NCBI GenBank assembly: GCA_021809225.1
Contig: JAKBAL010000089.1
Span: 1-7,774 of the forward strand
DNA from: Pseudomonadota bacterium
GTDB lineage: Bacteria; Pseudomonadota; Alphaproteobacteria; UBA9655
Length of the DNA: 7,774 nt
Direction of reading: 5' to 3'
The notes below the pieces were generated by a model. That model saw nothing but the letters and a program-made list of their open reading frames with translations, had not been told where the DNA came from and ran no database searches. The position numbers and the translations under genes are program-made. Shown one piece after another: positions 7,480 to 7,774 of this stretch (its first letter is position 1; each line of letters starts with the position of its first letter).

Positions 7480-7774
7480 GAAAATTCCCAGAAACCGGCT
7501 AATTCCGGCAAACAGAACACCAGTGCTCGTAAGAGCACTAGATCTGTCTCTGCTGCCGTCAAATTTCAATTGCACGATCGTCTGATCCATCGTTGCAAAA
7601 GGCTGAGTAATGAATACAAGACTCAATTTCAACTGGCCTTCAATGTACCAAGATCAATTGGCCCCGCCAGGAAAGAGAAAGGCTCTCTGCAAGAGGCCCC
7701 AGGCAGCGCCCCGCGGGAGCGATTGAAAAATATAAAAAAAACCTTGGTGAATTGTAATTCCCTTTTCTTTATTG
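7480..7774 (+). other. Open frame running off the window edge, coding status uncertain
   Basis: Frame 1 has no stop from 7480 (after TAG at 7477-7479) to the window end, about 98 codons. There is no ATG in this frame, so if real it would be an internal or 3' exon, or a fragment of a larger gene. It is the same frame as the large gene upstream but separated from it by nine TAA/TAG codons, counting the gene's own stop. The product is basic, with KQNTSARKST near the start and RLIHRCKRL in the middle. These recall histone tails and the start of a histone fold, but not well enough to name it. An overlapping frame at 7394-7585 is also open (63 codons from ATG), so neither can be trusted without similarity evidence. 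Confidence 0.25.
7522..7539 (+). other. Perfect 7-bp hairpin with GTAA tetraloop
   Basis: AGTGCTC, loop GTAA, GAGCACT. The loop fits the stable GNRA tetraloop rule as RNA. It lies inside the open frame at 7480-7774. No flanking U-tract or family match is seen; its role is unknown. Confidence 0.55.

Noticed and set aside
260..7774. Reassignment of TAA/TAG to Gln
   Set aside because: It would join the RT fragment across 260-262 and extend the large gene, but the 1011-codon gene uses only CAA/CAG for Gln and never TAA/TAG internally, which is not expected under such a code.

Overview
The window looks like eukaryotic nuclear DNA from a compact but repeat-littered genome, probably a protist. The organism cannot be named from the sequence. 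Four things point to a eukaryote. The only convincing gene is an intron-free frame of about 1011 codons that opens at an ATG in a textbook Kozak context and ends almost on top of an AATAAA signal. There is a relic of a LINE-like reverse transcriptase. Telomere-like TAGGG and TTAGG sequence recurs through the window. There is no operon structure and there are no ribosome binding sites. TAGGG is the known telomere unit of Giardia, and the very short 3' end plus a weakly BTB-like N-terminus recall trichomonads. These are hints, not an identification.

Layout. 1-423: remnant of a reverse transcriptase, with motif A and the YADD motif in different frames, joined by a TAGGG-type tract. 424-632: a TAGGG tract, then a 167-bp array of 6- and 10-bp units (GATTAG, GATTCATTAG and variants), closed by a perfect 8-bp hairpin. 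669-3366: purine-rich, gene-poor DNA bracketed by two TAGGG tracts in opposite orientation. It has stops in all frames but many short lysine/glutamate-rich open stretches, which could be a decayed coiled-coil gene or just base skew. Two diverged copies of a block of about 170 bp (1955-2118 and 3629-3801) lie 1.68 kb apart and share a perfectly conserved 27-nt core. 4093-7128: the single intact gene. It has a large globular N-terminal part, an acidic and disordered linker, five 21-bp (7-residue) Ala/Pro/Gln repeats, and a short helical C-terminal domain that may be SAM-like. 7129-7774: the 3' flank, with an immediate poly(A) signal, another TAGGG tract, two perfect hairpins, and a frame that is open from 7480 to the window edge.

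Nothing in the window shows genes working together. The picture is one orphan protein gene in DNA shaped by retroelement decay, local duplication and telomere-like insertions. The most useful leads are the TAGGG tracts as possible repair or boundary scars, the duplicated block with its conserved core, and the unrecognised 1011-residue protein.
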